Below are positions 7,170-14,197 of a stretch of 14,339 nt of DNA, piece by piece. Made by a program: the position numbers and the translations under genes. Numbering within the stretch: position 1 is the first letter of the stretch; every line of letters begins with the position of its first letter. Origin of the DNA: Desulfovibrio sp. (GTDB lineage: Bacteria; Desulfobacterota; Desulfovibrionia; Desulfovibrionales; Desulfovibrionaceae); NCBI GenBank assembly GCA_009773975.1, contig VSMX01000051.1:1-14339 (forward strand). Reading direction: 5' to 3'. The notes beneath the pieces are model-generated. The model was not told the origin of the DNA. It worked only from the letters and a program-made list of their open reading frames with translations, and ran no database searches.

Positions 7170-7492
7170 ATGTCTAAACGCAAAACTGGTTTGATGTATG
7201 TTCCTGGGGCTGCAAGCTACAAGGCAGGAGACGGTTATCTCTGCATCCCCTCGGCGTATTCTCCCTGGATCAGTACCACTGACTACATGGTCGCCTTGTC
7301 GCCGTGCTGGAAGGCGGCAAGGGTAACTATATGTCCTTCTGCATCTTGAAGGTAATTGAGGCGATGAGCGGCGAGCAGACCGAGGTTCCCGACCTCGTTG
7401 ATGGGCTGATCGTCCGCAACTCCCTCACTCATGACCAGAACGCGGCCATTGAGGAAGTCAAGCGTATCCTTGCCCCCTATTGGCAGCTTTAA
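7170..7492 (+). pseudogene. Small unrecognised gene after cadA, apparently frameshifted
   Basis: ATG 7170 has a good ribosome site (AAGGAG, 7-8 bases upstream) and reads MSKRKTGLMYVPGAASYKAG onward, but stops at 7349 after 59 codons. From about 7290 a different frame stays open to TAA at 7492 and reads like protein (GNYMSFCILKVIEAM to ILAPYWQL). The switch lies where GTCGCC occurs twice, 2 bases apart (7290-7303). Removing the 8 bases TTGTCGCC gives MVAVLEGGKG; adding one G after TTG gives MVALVAVLEGGKG. Either repair yields a soluble protein of about 104-107 residues with no signal peptide or membrane segment. I do not recognise the family. Its position 34 bases after cadA suggests co-transcription. 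A sequencing error is possible. Confidence 0.6.
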
Positions 7493-7502
7493 AAACTTCC
7501 GT

Positions 7503-7549
7503 AGCACTCGCAATGCCCTCCATGCGGTTCGGGGGACATTGCGAGTGCT
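7503..7549. terminator. Long perfect hairpin ending the cad unit
   Basis: AGCACTCGCAATG pairs perfectly with CATTGCGAGTGCT, a 13-base stem with a 21-base loop. CCCTC and GGGGG within the loop could extend pairing past one bulge. It begins 10 bases after the small gene's stop. Only a weak T-run follows (GTTATT), so it may act as terminator, mRNA stabiliser or both. Confidence 0.6.
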
Positions 7550-7658
7550 GTTATTGAAAACGTCAAATACGATATAAACAAAATCAGAATTGCTGCGGAG
7601 TTTGCCCGGGGCTTGAACTTGCCCGAAAAAAAGTTTATTTCATCAGGATAAAATGAAA

Positions 7659-7691
7659 AAAGCCGCGGGTGCATTTAAAAACCCGCGCTTT
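7659..7691 (-). terminator. Hairpin ahead of fabG, terminator-shaped on the minus strand
   Basis: An 11-base stem with one bulge (AAAGC-C-GCGGGT with ACCCGCGCTTT) and a 10-base loop. Six A residues precede it on the plus strand, so leftward it is followed by TTTTTT, the form of an intrinsic terminator. On the plus strand no T-run follows. It lies just before the preferred fabG start and may block antisense transcription or fold in the fabG leader. Confidence 0.45.
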
Positions 7692-7727
7692 GCGGATATT
7701 CCGAAAATTTGCAAAAAGGCTGAATAT

Positions 7728-8483
7728 ATGGATATGGCTTTATGTGGCGAAATGCCCACGGCTCTGGTAACTGGCGGCTCCCGCGGCATTGGCCGCGCGA
7801 TTGCGCTCCGGCTTGGGCGCGAGGGATTCCAGGTTGTGCTGACATACGTTTCCAGGCCAGAGCAGGCTGTTGAAACTGTCGAAAACATAAGGATTGCCGG
7901 CGGCTCTGCTGCGGCTTTCGCGCTGGATGTTGGCGACAGCCGGGCTGTCGAGGATTTTTTCGCTGCCGAAATCAGGGGCAAGCTGAATCTTGCCGTACTG
8001 GTGAACAATGCCGGCATCACACAGGACGGCCTTTTGCTGCGGATGAAGGACGAGGCCTTTACCCGGGTTATCGACGTCAATCTGCGGGGCGCGTTTGTCT
8101 GCACCAGGGAAGCGGCGAAAATAATGACCAAAAAGCGTTTTGGCCGCATCGTCAACATATCTTCTGTTGTTGGCCAGATGGGCAATGCCGGCCAGGTCAA
8201 TTACAGCGCGTCAAAGGCAGGTCTGATTGGCATCACCAAATCTTGCGCAAAGGAACTGGCCTCGCGGCAGATAACGGTCAACGCAGTGGCGCCCGGTTTT
8301 ATCGACACCGATATGACAGCCGGGCTTTCGGATGAATTGCTGGCCGAATACCAGAAGTCCATTCCCCTGCAGCGGCTGGGAACGGCGGATGACGTGGCCT
8401 CGGCCGTGGCATTTCTTGCTTCGGAAAACGCATCCTATATAACTGGCCAGGTGCTGGCGGTTAACGGCGGTCTGTACTGCTGA
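7728..8483 (+). CDS. fabG: 3-oxoacyl-[acyl-carrier-protein] reductase
   Basis: A 251-residue short-chain dehydrogenase that reduces beta-ketoacyl-ACP with NADPH in each fatty-acid elongation cycle. Visible motifs: TGGSRGIG (cofactor loop, residues 15-22), NNAG (93-96), catalytic S146, Y159 and K163 (YSASK), and the PG motif (189-190) after NAVA. Length fits the family (about 245). Start choice: ATG 7728 has AAGG 8 bases upstream; ATG 7752 would also give a normal length (243). ATG 7653 would force the hairpin at 7659-7691 into the coding region and add 25 residues unlike FabG, so I reject it. It heads fabG-acpP-fabF. The usual upstream partners plsX and fabH are absent here. Confidence 0.95.
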   Translation: MDMALCGEMPTALVTGGSRGIGRAIALRLGREGFQVVLTYVSRPEQAVETVENIRIAGGSAAAFALDVGDSRAVEDFFAAEIRGKLNLAVLVNNAGITQDGLLLRMKDEAFTRVIDVNLRGAFVCTREAAKIMTKKRFGRIVNISSVVGQMGNAGQVNYSASKAGLIGITKSCAKELASRQITVNAVAPGFIDTDMTAGLSDELLAEYQKSIPLQRLGTADDVASAVAFLASENASYITGQVLAVNGGLYC

Positions 8484-8499
8484 CAGTTTTGGCATTGCC

Positions 8500-8531
8500 T
8501 TTTGCCCGTCAACGTGGCACAAGGGCGAAAA
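8500..8531 (+). promoter_or_regulatory. Weak hairpin between fabG and acpP
   Basis: TTTTGCCC and GGGC-G-AAAA can pair around a 15-base loop with one bulge, 9 bases before the acpP ribosome site. It might be a processing or stability element, since acpP is normally expressed far above its neighbours. Low certainty. Confidence 0.25.
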
Positions 8532-8551
8532 ACATATTCCGGAGGGATAAT

Positions 8552-8785
8552 ATGTCTGAAGTTGCTGACAAGGTTAACAAGATTATTGTGGAACAGCTTG
8601 GCGTAAGCCCCGATGAAGTGAAACCGGAAGCGTCTTTTGTGGACGACCTGGGTGCGGATTCTCTCGACCTGACCGAGCTGATCATGGCCATGGAGGAGGA
8701 GTTTGACATCGAAATCGCCGATGACGATGCCCAGAAAATCCAGAAAGTCCAGGATGCTATTGATTATATAGAAAGCAAACAGTAG
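8552..8785 (+). CDS. acpP: Acyl carrier protein
   Basis: A 77-residue acidic four-helix protein that carries growing acyl chains on 4'-phosphopantetheine. The attachment serine is S37 in GADSLDL, the hallmark of the family, and the length is typical. ATG 8552 follows a strong GGAGGG site 5 bases upstream, better than those of its neighbours and in keeping with the high level of this protein in cells. It lies between fabG, 68 bases before it, and fabF, 108 bases after it, in the usual order. It serves both enzymes as substrate carrier. Confidence 0.97.
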   Translation: MSEVADKVNKIIVEQLGVSPDEVKPEASFVDDLGADSLDLTELIMAMEEEFDIEIADDDAQKIQKVQDAIDYIESKQ

Positions 8786-8797
8786 GCTGGCAAGTGG

Positions 8798-8823
8798 AAG
8801 GCCGGACAAATTGTCCAGCCTTT
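8798..8823 (+). terminator. Attenuator-like hairpin between acpP and fabF
   Basis: AAGGC-C-GGAC and GTCC-A-GCCTT form a stem with one mismatch around a 5-base loop, 12 bases after the acpP stop. Only three T residues follow, so partial termination is more likely than full, which would keep acpP mRNA above fabF. Confidence 0.45.
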
Positions 8824-8893
8824 CGCCTGTCATTAATTCCATTTTTATTGCGCGCCAGGGATATTTCAGGCGGAAATTGCCAAAGGAGAATTC

Positions 8894-10141
8894 ATGAGCC
8901 GTCCCCGTGTTGTGATTACCGGAGTTTCCGGCGTAACTCCACTTGCCAATGACATTGATTCCACCTGGAAACGCCTTTTGTCCGGCGAATCCGGAATTGG
9001 GCCAATCACGGCTTTTGATGCCAGCGCTTATCCCTGCAGGGTGGCTGGCGAAGTAAAAAATTTCAATCCGGAAAATTATATGCCGGCCAAGCAGGCCAGA
9101 CGCATGGACCGCTTTACCCAGCTTGCGGTTTCCGCGGGCAGGATGCTGATGGATTCCAGCGGACTCAAGATTACGCCCGAAAACGAATACGATGTGGCCG
9201 TGATCATGGGCGTTGGTCTCGGCGGGCTGCATACCATCGAAACCTGGCATAAAAAGCTGCTCGAAAGCGGCCCGAACAAGATTACGCCTTTCATGATTCC
9301 CATGCTCATTTCCAATATGGGGCCGGGACAAATTTCAATCTTCACCGGCGCCAAGGGTCCCAATATTGTTACGACAACGGCCTGCGCTTCCGGCATTCAC
9401 GCCATTGGCACGGCTTTCGACTCCATTTTGCTGGGACGCGCCAAAAGCGTGATCTCGGGCGGCGTGGAATCTACAATCACCCCCCTGGGCGTGGCCGGTT
9501 TCACGGCTCTCAAGGCCCTTTCCACCCATTTCAATGACGAGCCCACGAAGGCATCCAGACCCTTTGACGCCAAACGCGATGGTTTTGTCATGGCCGAAGG
9601 CGCCGGCCTGCTGCTGCTTGAGGATCTGGAAACCGCAAAAGCCAGGGGCGCCACAATCATTGCCGAGCTTGTCGGTTATGGCGCAAGCGCGGATGCGTGG
9701 CACATGACTGCGCCGCACGAAAGCGGCGAGGGCATGGCCATGGCCATGACCAACGCCATCAGGGACGCGGGCATAAAGCCGGAAGAAATCGGCCATATCA
9801 ATGCCCATGCCACGTCAACCCACCTCAATGACCTTACGGAAACAAAGGCAATCAAGATGGCTTTTGGCGATCATGCCAAAAAGATCAGGATTTCGGCCAC
9901 CAAATCCATGACCGGGCACCTGCTTGGCGCGGCCGGCGGCATCGAGACTGTCTTTACTGCCCTTGCCCTGCGGGACTGCATCCTGCCCGGCACAATCAAT
10001 CTCGAATTTCCGGACCCGGAATGCGACCTTGATTATTTGTCAAATGGCACGGTAAAGCATGAATGCGAATATGCCATGTGCAATTCTTTCGGCTTTGGCG
10101 GCACAAATGCCAGCGTGATATTGAAAAAGTGGCGTGATTGA
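8894..10141 (+). CDS. fabF: 3-oxoacyl-[acyl-carrier-protein] synthase II
   Basis: A 415-residue condensing enzyme that adds malonyl-ACP units to acyl-ACP in fatty-acid elongation. It is a two-lobed thiolase fold with catalytic C164 (TTACASG), H305 (INAHATST) and H342 (TKSMTGHLLGAAGG). The second-lobe GFGGTN loop (residues 400-405) follows the gating phenylalanine. The Cys-His-His triad separates it from FabH (Cys-His-Asn). ATG 8894 has AAGGAG 6 bases upstream. Length and spacing match FabF. A strong terminator follows, ending the lipid part of the cluster. Nothing unusual in the sequence. Confidence 0.97.
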   Translation: MSRPRVVITGVSGVTPLANDIDSTWKRLLSGESGIGPITAFDASAYPCRVAGEVKNFNPENYMPAKQARRMDRFTQLAVSAGRMLMDSSGLKITPENEYDVAVIMGVGLGGLHTIETWHKKLLESGPNKITPFMIPMLISNMGPGQISIFTGAKGPNIVTTTACASGIHAIGTAFDSILLGRAKSVISGGVESTITPLGVAGFTALKALSTHFNDEPTKASRPFDAKRDGFVMAEGAGLLLLEDLETAKARGATIIAELVGYGASADAWHMTAPHESGEGMAMAMTNAIRDAGIKPEEIGHINAHATSTHLNDLTETKAIKMAFGDHAKKIRISATKSMTGHLLGAAGGIETVFTALALRDCILPGTINLEFPDPECDLDYLSNGTVKHECEYAMCNSFGFGGTNASVILKKWRD

Positions 10142-10171
10142 TCTTTCCTGCCCCAACTGTTTTTTTGCAGG

Positions 10172-10198
10172 CACCTGCCTCTCCGGCAGGTGTTTTTT
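10172..10198 (+). terminator. Strong intrinsic terminator after fabF
   Basis: CACCTGCC and GGCAGGTG form a perfect 8-base stem with a 5-base loop followed by six T residues, 30 bases past the fabF stop. It separates the lipid genes from glyA, which therefore needs its own promoter in 10199-10248; I could not identify one convincingly. Confidence 0.9.
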
Positions 10199-10248
10199 AT
10201 CCCGCTTTTCACGTTCAAATATTTTACATTCAAATAAAGGATAGCCTG

Positions 10249-11502
10249 ATGGATGAGCTTTTGTTGTCAGACCCGGAACTTGCCGCAACCATTGTTGAGG
10301 AATCGAATCGCCAGGCGGGCAAACTGGAGATGATCGCTTCCGAAAATTTCGTTTCTCCCGCGGTGCGCGAGGCCCAGGGCAGCGTGCTGACGCACAAGTA
10401 TGCGGAAGGCTATCCCGGCAAGCGCTATTATGGCGGCTGCGAATATGTGGACAAGACAGAAAGTCTTGCGCTGGAGCGAGTGCTCGGACTTTTTGGCGGC
10501 CAGTATGCCAATGTGCAGCCCCATTCCGGTTCGCAGGCCAATATGGCTGCCTACTTTGCCTTTCTGGAACCCGGCGACACGATCCTGGGCATGGACTTGA
10601 GCCACGGCGGCCATCTTACGCACGGCAGCAAGGTGAATTTTTCGGGCAAGCTATATAATGTGCAAAGTTATGGAGTAAGCCGGGAAACAGGCCGCATTGA
10701 TTATGATGATGTGTTGGCAAAGGCAAGGGAATGCAGACCTAAAATGATTGTCGCCGGGGCCAGCGCCTATCCGCGGGCCATAGATTTCGCGCGTTTCCGG
10801 CAAATTGCCGATGAAGTCGGCGCCCTTCTGCTGGCGGATATGGCCCACATTGCCGGCCTTGTGGCTGCCGGGGAGCACCAGAATCCTGTCGGCCATGCCC
10901 ATATTGTAACCTCCACCACGCACAAGACATTGCGCGGCCCGCGTGGCGGCCTCATCCTGGCGGAGGCCGAACTGGGCAAAAAGCTCAACAGCGCCATCTT
11001 TCCCGGCTTGCAGGGCGGCCCGCTAATGCATGTGATTGCGGCCAAGGCCGTGGCCTTTGGCGAGGCCCTCAAGCCGCAATTTGGCGACTATGGCAGACAG
11101 GTCGTCAGGAACGCCAGGGTTCTGGCCGATGAATTGCAGGCCGCGGGTTTTGACCTTGTTTCCGGCGGAACGGACAACCATCTTCTGCTAATCGACCTGA
11201 CCAACAGGGATTTAACCGGCAAGGAGGCCGAAACCGCCCTGGACGCGGCCGGCATTACAGTCAACAAGAATTCCGTGCCGTACGAAACCAGGTCGCCATT
11301 CGTAACAAGCGGCGTTCGCCTGGGCACAGCCGCCCTGACCACCAGGGGGCTGCTTGAAGACGACATGAAGACCGTGGCCGCTTTTATTGTGGAAAGCCTT
11401 GAGCGGCGCGATGACCCGGCCGCGCTTGCCGCCATTCGCGACAATGTGCGGGATTTTGCCACGCACTTTCCGCTTTTTGCCTGGCAGAGGCCCCGAGCAT
11501 GA
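10249..11502 (+). CDS. glyA: Serine hydroxymethyltransferase
   Basis: A 417-residue PLP enzyme, cytoplasmic, that interconverts serine and glycine while charging tetrahydrofolate with a one-carbon unit. Visible motifs: YAEGYPGKRYYGG (51-63), HSGSQAN (92-98), cofactor-binding DMAH (197-200) and the PLP lysine K226 in TSTTHKTLRGPRGG. Length matches bacterial GlyA. ATG 10249 follows AAAGGA; the frame is open for 37 codons further upstream, but that stretch covers the fabF terminator and cannot be coding. It overlaps the dCMP deaminase by ATGA. That pairing makes sense, because its product methylene-THF is used by thymidylate synthase on dUMP, which the deaminase supplies. Confidence 0.97.
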   Translation: MDELLLSDPELAATIVEESNRQAGKLEMIASENFVSPAVREAQGSVLTHKYAEGYPGKRYYGGCEYVDKTESLALERVLGLFGGQYANVQPHSGSQANMAAYFAFLEPGDTILGMDLSHGGHLTHGSKVNFSGKLYNVQSYGVSRETGRIDYDDVLAKARECRPKMIVAGASAYPRAIDFARFRQIADEVGALLLADMAHIAGLVAAGEHQNPVGHAHIVTSTTHKTLRGPRGGLILAEAELGKKLNSAIFPGLQGGPLMHVIAAKAVAFGEALKPQFGDYGRQVVRNARVLADELQAAGFDLVSGGTDNHLLLIDLTNRDLTGKEAETALDAAGITVNKNSVPYETRSPFVTSGVRLGTAALTTRGLLEDDMKTVAAFIVESLERRDDPAALAAIRDNVRDFATHFPLFAWQRPRA

Positions 11503-11957
11503 GACTTTCCTGGCCGCAATATTTCATGGACATTACAAGGCTTGTGGCCGAGCGCTCGACGTGCATGCGGCGCAAGGTCGGGGCCATGGCCGTAAAGGAC
11601 AGGCGCATTCTGGCAACGGGCTATAACGGCGCGCCGCAAGGCATGGCGCATTGCCGGGAAACTGGCTGCCTGCGTGAAAAAATGGGCGTGCCATCGGGGC
11701 AGAGGCATGAAATTTGCCGTGGCCTCCATGCGGAGCAGAATGTCATTATCCAGGCCGCGGTTCACGGCCTGGTGCTTGAGGGTGCGGATATATACTGCAC
11801 CAACCATCCTTGTGTGCTCTGCGCCAAAATGCTGATCAATTGCGGCATTGCGCGAATCTGGTACGATCAGCCCTATCCCGACGGGCTTGCCGGCAAGCTG
11901 CTGGAAGAAGCCGGCCTGGAATGCCGCCATATCGATTTGGCTGAAGAAATGCATTAA
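11499..11957 (+). CDS. Deoxycytidylate (dCMP) deaminase
   Basis: A 152-residue zinc enzyme of the cytidine/deoxycytidylate deaminase fold, converting dCMP to dUMP for dTMP synthesis. The zinc and catalytic motifs are H77-A-E79 (GLHAEQN) and PCVLC (C105, C108). The N-terminal WPQYFMDITRLVAERSTCMRRKVGAM (residues 5-30, including RSTC) is typical of dCMP rather than tRNA or cytidine deaminases. Its start ATG lies inside the glyA stop (ATGA), so translation is coupled. A bidirectional terminator follows. ComEB in Bacillus is a relative. Confidence 0.93.
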   Translation: MRLSWPQYFMDITRLVAERSTCMRRKVGAMAVKDRRILATGYNGAPQGMAHCRETGCLREKMGVPSGQRHEICRGLHAEQNVIIQAAVHGLVLEGADIYCTNHPCVLCAKMLINCGIARIWYDQPYPDGLAGKLLEEAGLECRHIDLAEEMH

Positions 11958-11960
11958 AGA

Positions 11961-11984
11961 ACGCGCCGCGAATTTGCGGCGCGT
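11961..11984. terminator. Bidirectional terminator between convergent genes
   Basis: ACGCGCCGC and GCGGCGCGT form a 9-base GC-rich stem with a 6-base loop. TTTT follows rightward and TTCTTT leftward, so it can end both the glyA-deaminase unit and hcp, whose stop lies 29 bases away. Confidence 0.85.
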
Positions 11985-12012
11985 TTTGCTTTGCAGCCTG
12001 TTTGCCCTGCTT

Positions 12013-13620
12013 CTATCCGAGGCAGGCCTTAAGATCATCATCCGGCGTGGTCATTAGCTTCAAATTCCACTTGTCGGTAATGACCTTGAGAATTGTGGGC
12101 GAGACAAAGGCCGGCAGCGTGGGTCCCAGAATGATATTGCGCACGCCAAGGTAAAGCAGCGTAAGCAAAATTGCCACGGCCTTTTGCTCATACCAGGAAA
12201 TGATTAGCGAGAGCGGCAAATCGTTAATGCCGCACTTGAGGGCTTCGGCAAGGGCCTGCGCCGTTGCCACGGCGGTATAGGCGTCATTGCATTGGCCGCA
12301 GTCCATCAGGCGCGGAAAATCGCCCAGCTTGCCCAAGTCCTTGTCATAGAAACGGAACTTGCCGCAGGCCAGGGTCAGGACAACAGTGTCTTTGGGCGTT
12401 TTTTCCACAAACTCGGTATAATAGCTCCTGGTCGGCCTTGCGCCGTCGCAGCCGCCAACCAGGAAGATATGCCGCAGCTTGCCTTTGGCCACGGCATCCA
12501 GAATCGCGGGCGCGAAATTTTTGAGGGTTTCGCGTCCAAAGCCGGTCAGGATTTCCTTGCCAGGCTCATCTTCCTTGAAGCCTTCCATTTCCCTTGCTTT
12601 GGCAATTACGGCCGAAAAATCGCGATCCGGGCAATGCTGGCAGCCGGGCCAGCCCACATTGCCGGTTGTGAGTACCTTGTCCCCGTAATTTTTGGGATTC
12701 TGGATGCAGTTGGTGGTAAACAGCACGGGGCCGGGGAAATCGGGCAGTTCCTTCTGCTGGTTCCACCAGGCCGTGCCGAAATTGCCGGCCAGATGCGGAT
12801 AGGCCTTCAGTTTGGGATAACCGTGCGCGGGCAGCATTTCGCCATGCGTGTAAACATTTATGCCCGTGCCTTCTGTCTGCCTGAGCAGTTCTTCAAGATC
12901 CAGGAGATCGTGCCCGCTGATGAGGATGGCCTTGCCCTTTTTATGCCCAAGTGAAAAGGAGCTTGGCTCGGGATTGCCGAAATGGCTGGTATTGCCGCGA
13001 TCCAGCAATTCCATGGCTTTGAGATTGGCCTTGCCGCATTCAAGGAGCAGCCCAAGCCAGGCGTCGAGATCCCTGTTTTGCACCTCGTCCCATTGCGAAC
13101 CGGCAACAAGGGCCTTGCGCACAAAGGCGGAAAGATCCTTGTCCCTTTCGCCCAGGCGCGCGGCATGGGTCTTGTATGCGCACGCGCCCTTGAGCCCGAA
13201 AAGCAGCATCTGCATCGCGCTGTCCACGTCCGCATTGGAGCTGAATGTGCCGAGTCCGACCACGGTTTCGGGCAATTTCGCCAGCAAGTCGTCCAGGTCT
13301 TCCGACAGAAAGTCGGGCACTTCCCCTGTCTGCGCGGCCAGAGTCCTGCAATGCACAAGAGCCTGAACCTGCATCTCGCGGATGGCTTTGGGGTCAAAAT
13401 TGACGTTTGTGAGGGTGGCAAACAGGGTTTCGGCAATAAAGTCGTCAATGGGTTCCACATTCATGCCCCTGGCTTCTGCCTGATTGGCAAGCCTGGAAAG
13501 CAGGCGCAGAAGATAGATCAGCTGATCCTGCTGCAGAGCCACTTCGTTATCCTTGCCGCACACGCCTTTTATTGTGCAGCCTATGCCTTTGGCAGTTTGT
13601 TCGCATTGATCGCAAAACAT
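12013..13620 (-). CDS. hcp: Hydroxylamine reductase / hybrid-cluster protein, class I
   Basis: A 535-residue cytoplasmic iron-sulfur protein. The family reduces hydroxylamine in vitro and is tied to nitric-oxide and nitrosative-stress defence. N-terminal C3, C6, C15 and C21 bind the [4Fe-4S] cluster with the spacing of the Desulfovibrio protein. All hybrid-cluster ligands can be placed: H237 (SGHD), E261 (HGEMLP), C305 (TNCIQ), C391 (VGGCDGA), C419 (LACGKF), C444 (GQCND), E478 and K480 (YEQKA). No key residue is missing. It is about 18 residues shorter than my memory of the D. vulgaris protein. The start ATG 13620 follows AAAGGAAA. No Hcr reductase gene is adjacent in the window. Upstream sequence is rich in repeats, suggesting tight control. 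Confidence 0.97.
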   Translation of the reverse strand: MFCDQCEQTAKGIGCTIKGVCGKDNEVALQQDQLIYLLRLLSRLANQAEARGMNVEPIDDFIAETLFATLTNVNFDPKAIREMQVQALVHCRTLAAQTGEVPDFLSEDLDDLLAKLPETVVGLGTFSSNADVDSAMQMLLFGLKGACAYKTHAARLGERDKDLSAFVRKALVAGSQWDEVQNRDLDAWLGLLLECGKANLKAMELLDRGNTSHFGNPEPSSFSLGHKKGKAILISGHDLLDLEELLRQTEGTGINVYTHGEMLPAHGYPKLKAYPHLAGNFGTAWWNQQKELPDFPGPVLFTTNCIQNPKNYGDKVLTTGNVGWPGCQHCPDRDFSAVIAKAREMEGFKEDEPGKEILTGFGRETLKNFAPAILDAVAKGKLRHIFLVGGCDGARPTRSYYTEFVEKTPKDTVVLTLACGKFRFYDKDLGKLGDFPRLMDCGQCNDAYTAVATAQALAEALKCGINDLPLSLIISWYEQKAVAILLTLLYLGVRNIILGPTLPAFVSPTILKVITDKWNLKLMTTPDDDLKACLG

Positions 13621-13632
13621 TCTATTTCCTTT

Positions 13633-13658
13633 ATTATATGGTAGTAATTTATATGGTA
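13633..13658 (-). promoter_or_regulatory. Twin TTATATGGTA repeats at the hcp promoter
   Basis: TTATATGGTA occurs at 13634-13643 and 13649-13658, a period of 15 bases. Leftward the first copy supplies a perfect -10 TATAAT (13638-13633) only 12 bases from the hcp start, and the second supplies TATAAA. With no matching -35, the promoter probably depends on an activator. Confidence 0.45.
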
Positions 13659-13709
13659 ATTATGGATTTACGCATGAGGGGGGCGCAAATCCCCGGGGCT
13701 GACAGAAGT

Positions 13710-13732
13710 TTGGCCACATTTGTAATGGCCAA
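13710..13732. promoter_or_regulatory. Palindrome TTGGCCA-N9-TGGCCAA, candidate operator
   Basis: Seven-base perfect arms flank a 9-base AT-rich centre, about 90 bases upstream of the hcp start. The geometry is that of a dimeric regulator site. It does not fit the CRP or FNR consensus spacing. An HcpR-type regulator is possible but unproven. Confidence 0.45.
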
Positions 13733-13776
13733 TCATTCTGTTTCCGGATAATTCCCTATAGCATTTTACGCATGAG

Positions 13777-13843
13777 AATATCTCTTAACGGCTAAGCAAG
13801 TTTGCCTTGAGATATTATCGCGCGCCTTTGCAAGCAAAGTCGC
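13777..13843. other. Two hairpins between the cupin gene and hcp
   Basis: AATATCTC (13777-13784) pairs with GAGATATT (13809-13816) across 24 bases. Immediately next, CTTTGC-AA-GCAAAG with flanking GCG/CGC forms a second hairpin near 13822-13843. Neither has a T-run on the minus strand. One of them may end the cupin transcript. Confidence 0.35.
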
Positions 13844-13879
13844 GTCAGGGCATTTACGCAATGTCATGGCATCAATGAT

Positions 13880-14197
13880 CTAGGCGGCAAAAACGACCAC
13901 AAGAAGCATCTTGAAGTTGTCCACGGCGCTTACGGCGTGGGGATGGCCGGCGGGCATGACAATGCACTGGCCCTTGCCAAGCTCGAAGGAATTGTCGTCG
14001 ATGGTGATTTTGCCCTTGCCTTCCAGAACGGTGACAAATGCGTCGCCTGTCGATTTGTGCGCGCTTATGCCCTCTCCGGCGGCCATGGCGAATATCGTGA
14101 TGCCGACGTATGAATTTTGCGCAAGGGTCTTGCTGGCGACCTGGCCAGGGGCATAATCAACAAGGCCGGCCAGATCGACGGTTTTGCCGTAGGGCAT
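13880..14197 (-). CDS. Small single-domain cupin protein
   Basis: A 105-residue protein forming one cupin beta-barrel. Motif 1 is GEGISAHKSTGDAF (41-54, H47) and motif 2 is PAGHPHAV (82-89, H85 and H87), giving likely metal ligands. The segment LVDYAPGQVASKTLAQN (12-28) resembles the start of the small cupins common in anaerobes, many next to redox or stress genes; no fixed reaction is known. ATG 14197 begins the recognisable domain but has a poor ribosome site. The same frame is open back to a stop near 14316, with only a TTG at 14263 as another start, so the N-terminus is uncertain. It lies upstream of hcp on the same strand, 259 bases away. Confidence 0.8.
   Translation of the reverse strand: MPYGKTVDLAGLVDYAPGQVASKTLAQNSYVGITIFAMAAGEGISAHKSTGDAFVTVLEGKGKITIDDNSFELGKGQCIVMPAGHPHAVSAVDNFKMLLVVVFAA

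Larger units (their letters stand above)
13667..13860. repeat. TTTACGCATGAG direct repeats upstream of hcp
   Basis: TTTACGCATGAG is exact at 13667-13678 and 13765-13776; a shorter copy TTTACGCA(ATG) lies at 13853-13860. All face the same way across the 259-base gap between the cupin gene and hcp. Candidate regulator sites; no known motif recognised. Confidence 0.5.

Noticed and set aside
7503..7549. Hairpin as a tRNA remnant (it contains GGTTCG)
   Set aside because: No anticodon arm, acceptor pairing or CCA end can be built around it.
7653..7727. Earlier fabG start at ATG 7653
   Set aside because: It would encode a hairpin region and add 25 residues not seen in FabG proteins.
8435..9331. 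Minus-strand 298-codon frame across acpP and fabF
   Set aside because: It crosses two well-supported genes and the hairpin between them, and its sequence looks unlike protein.
11088..12041. Minus-strand 317-codon frame across glyA and the dCMP deaminase
   Set aside because: It is antisense to two genes with clear catalytic motifs and runs through the bidirectional terminator.
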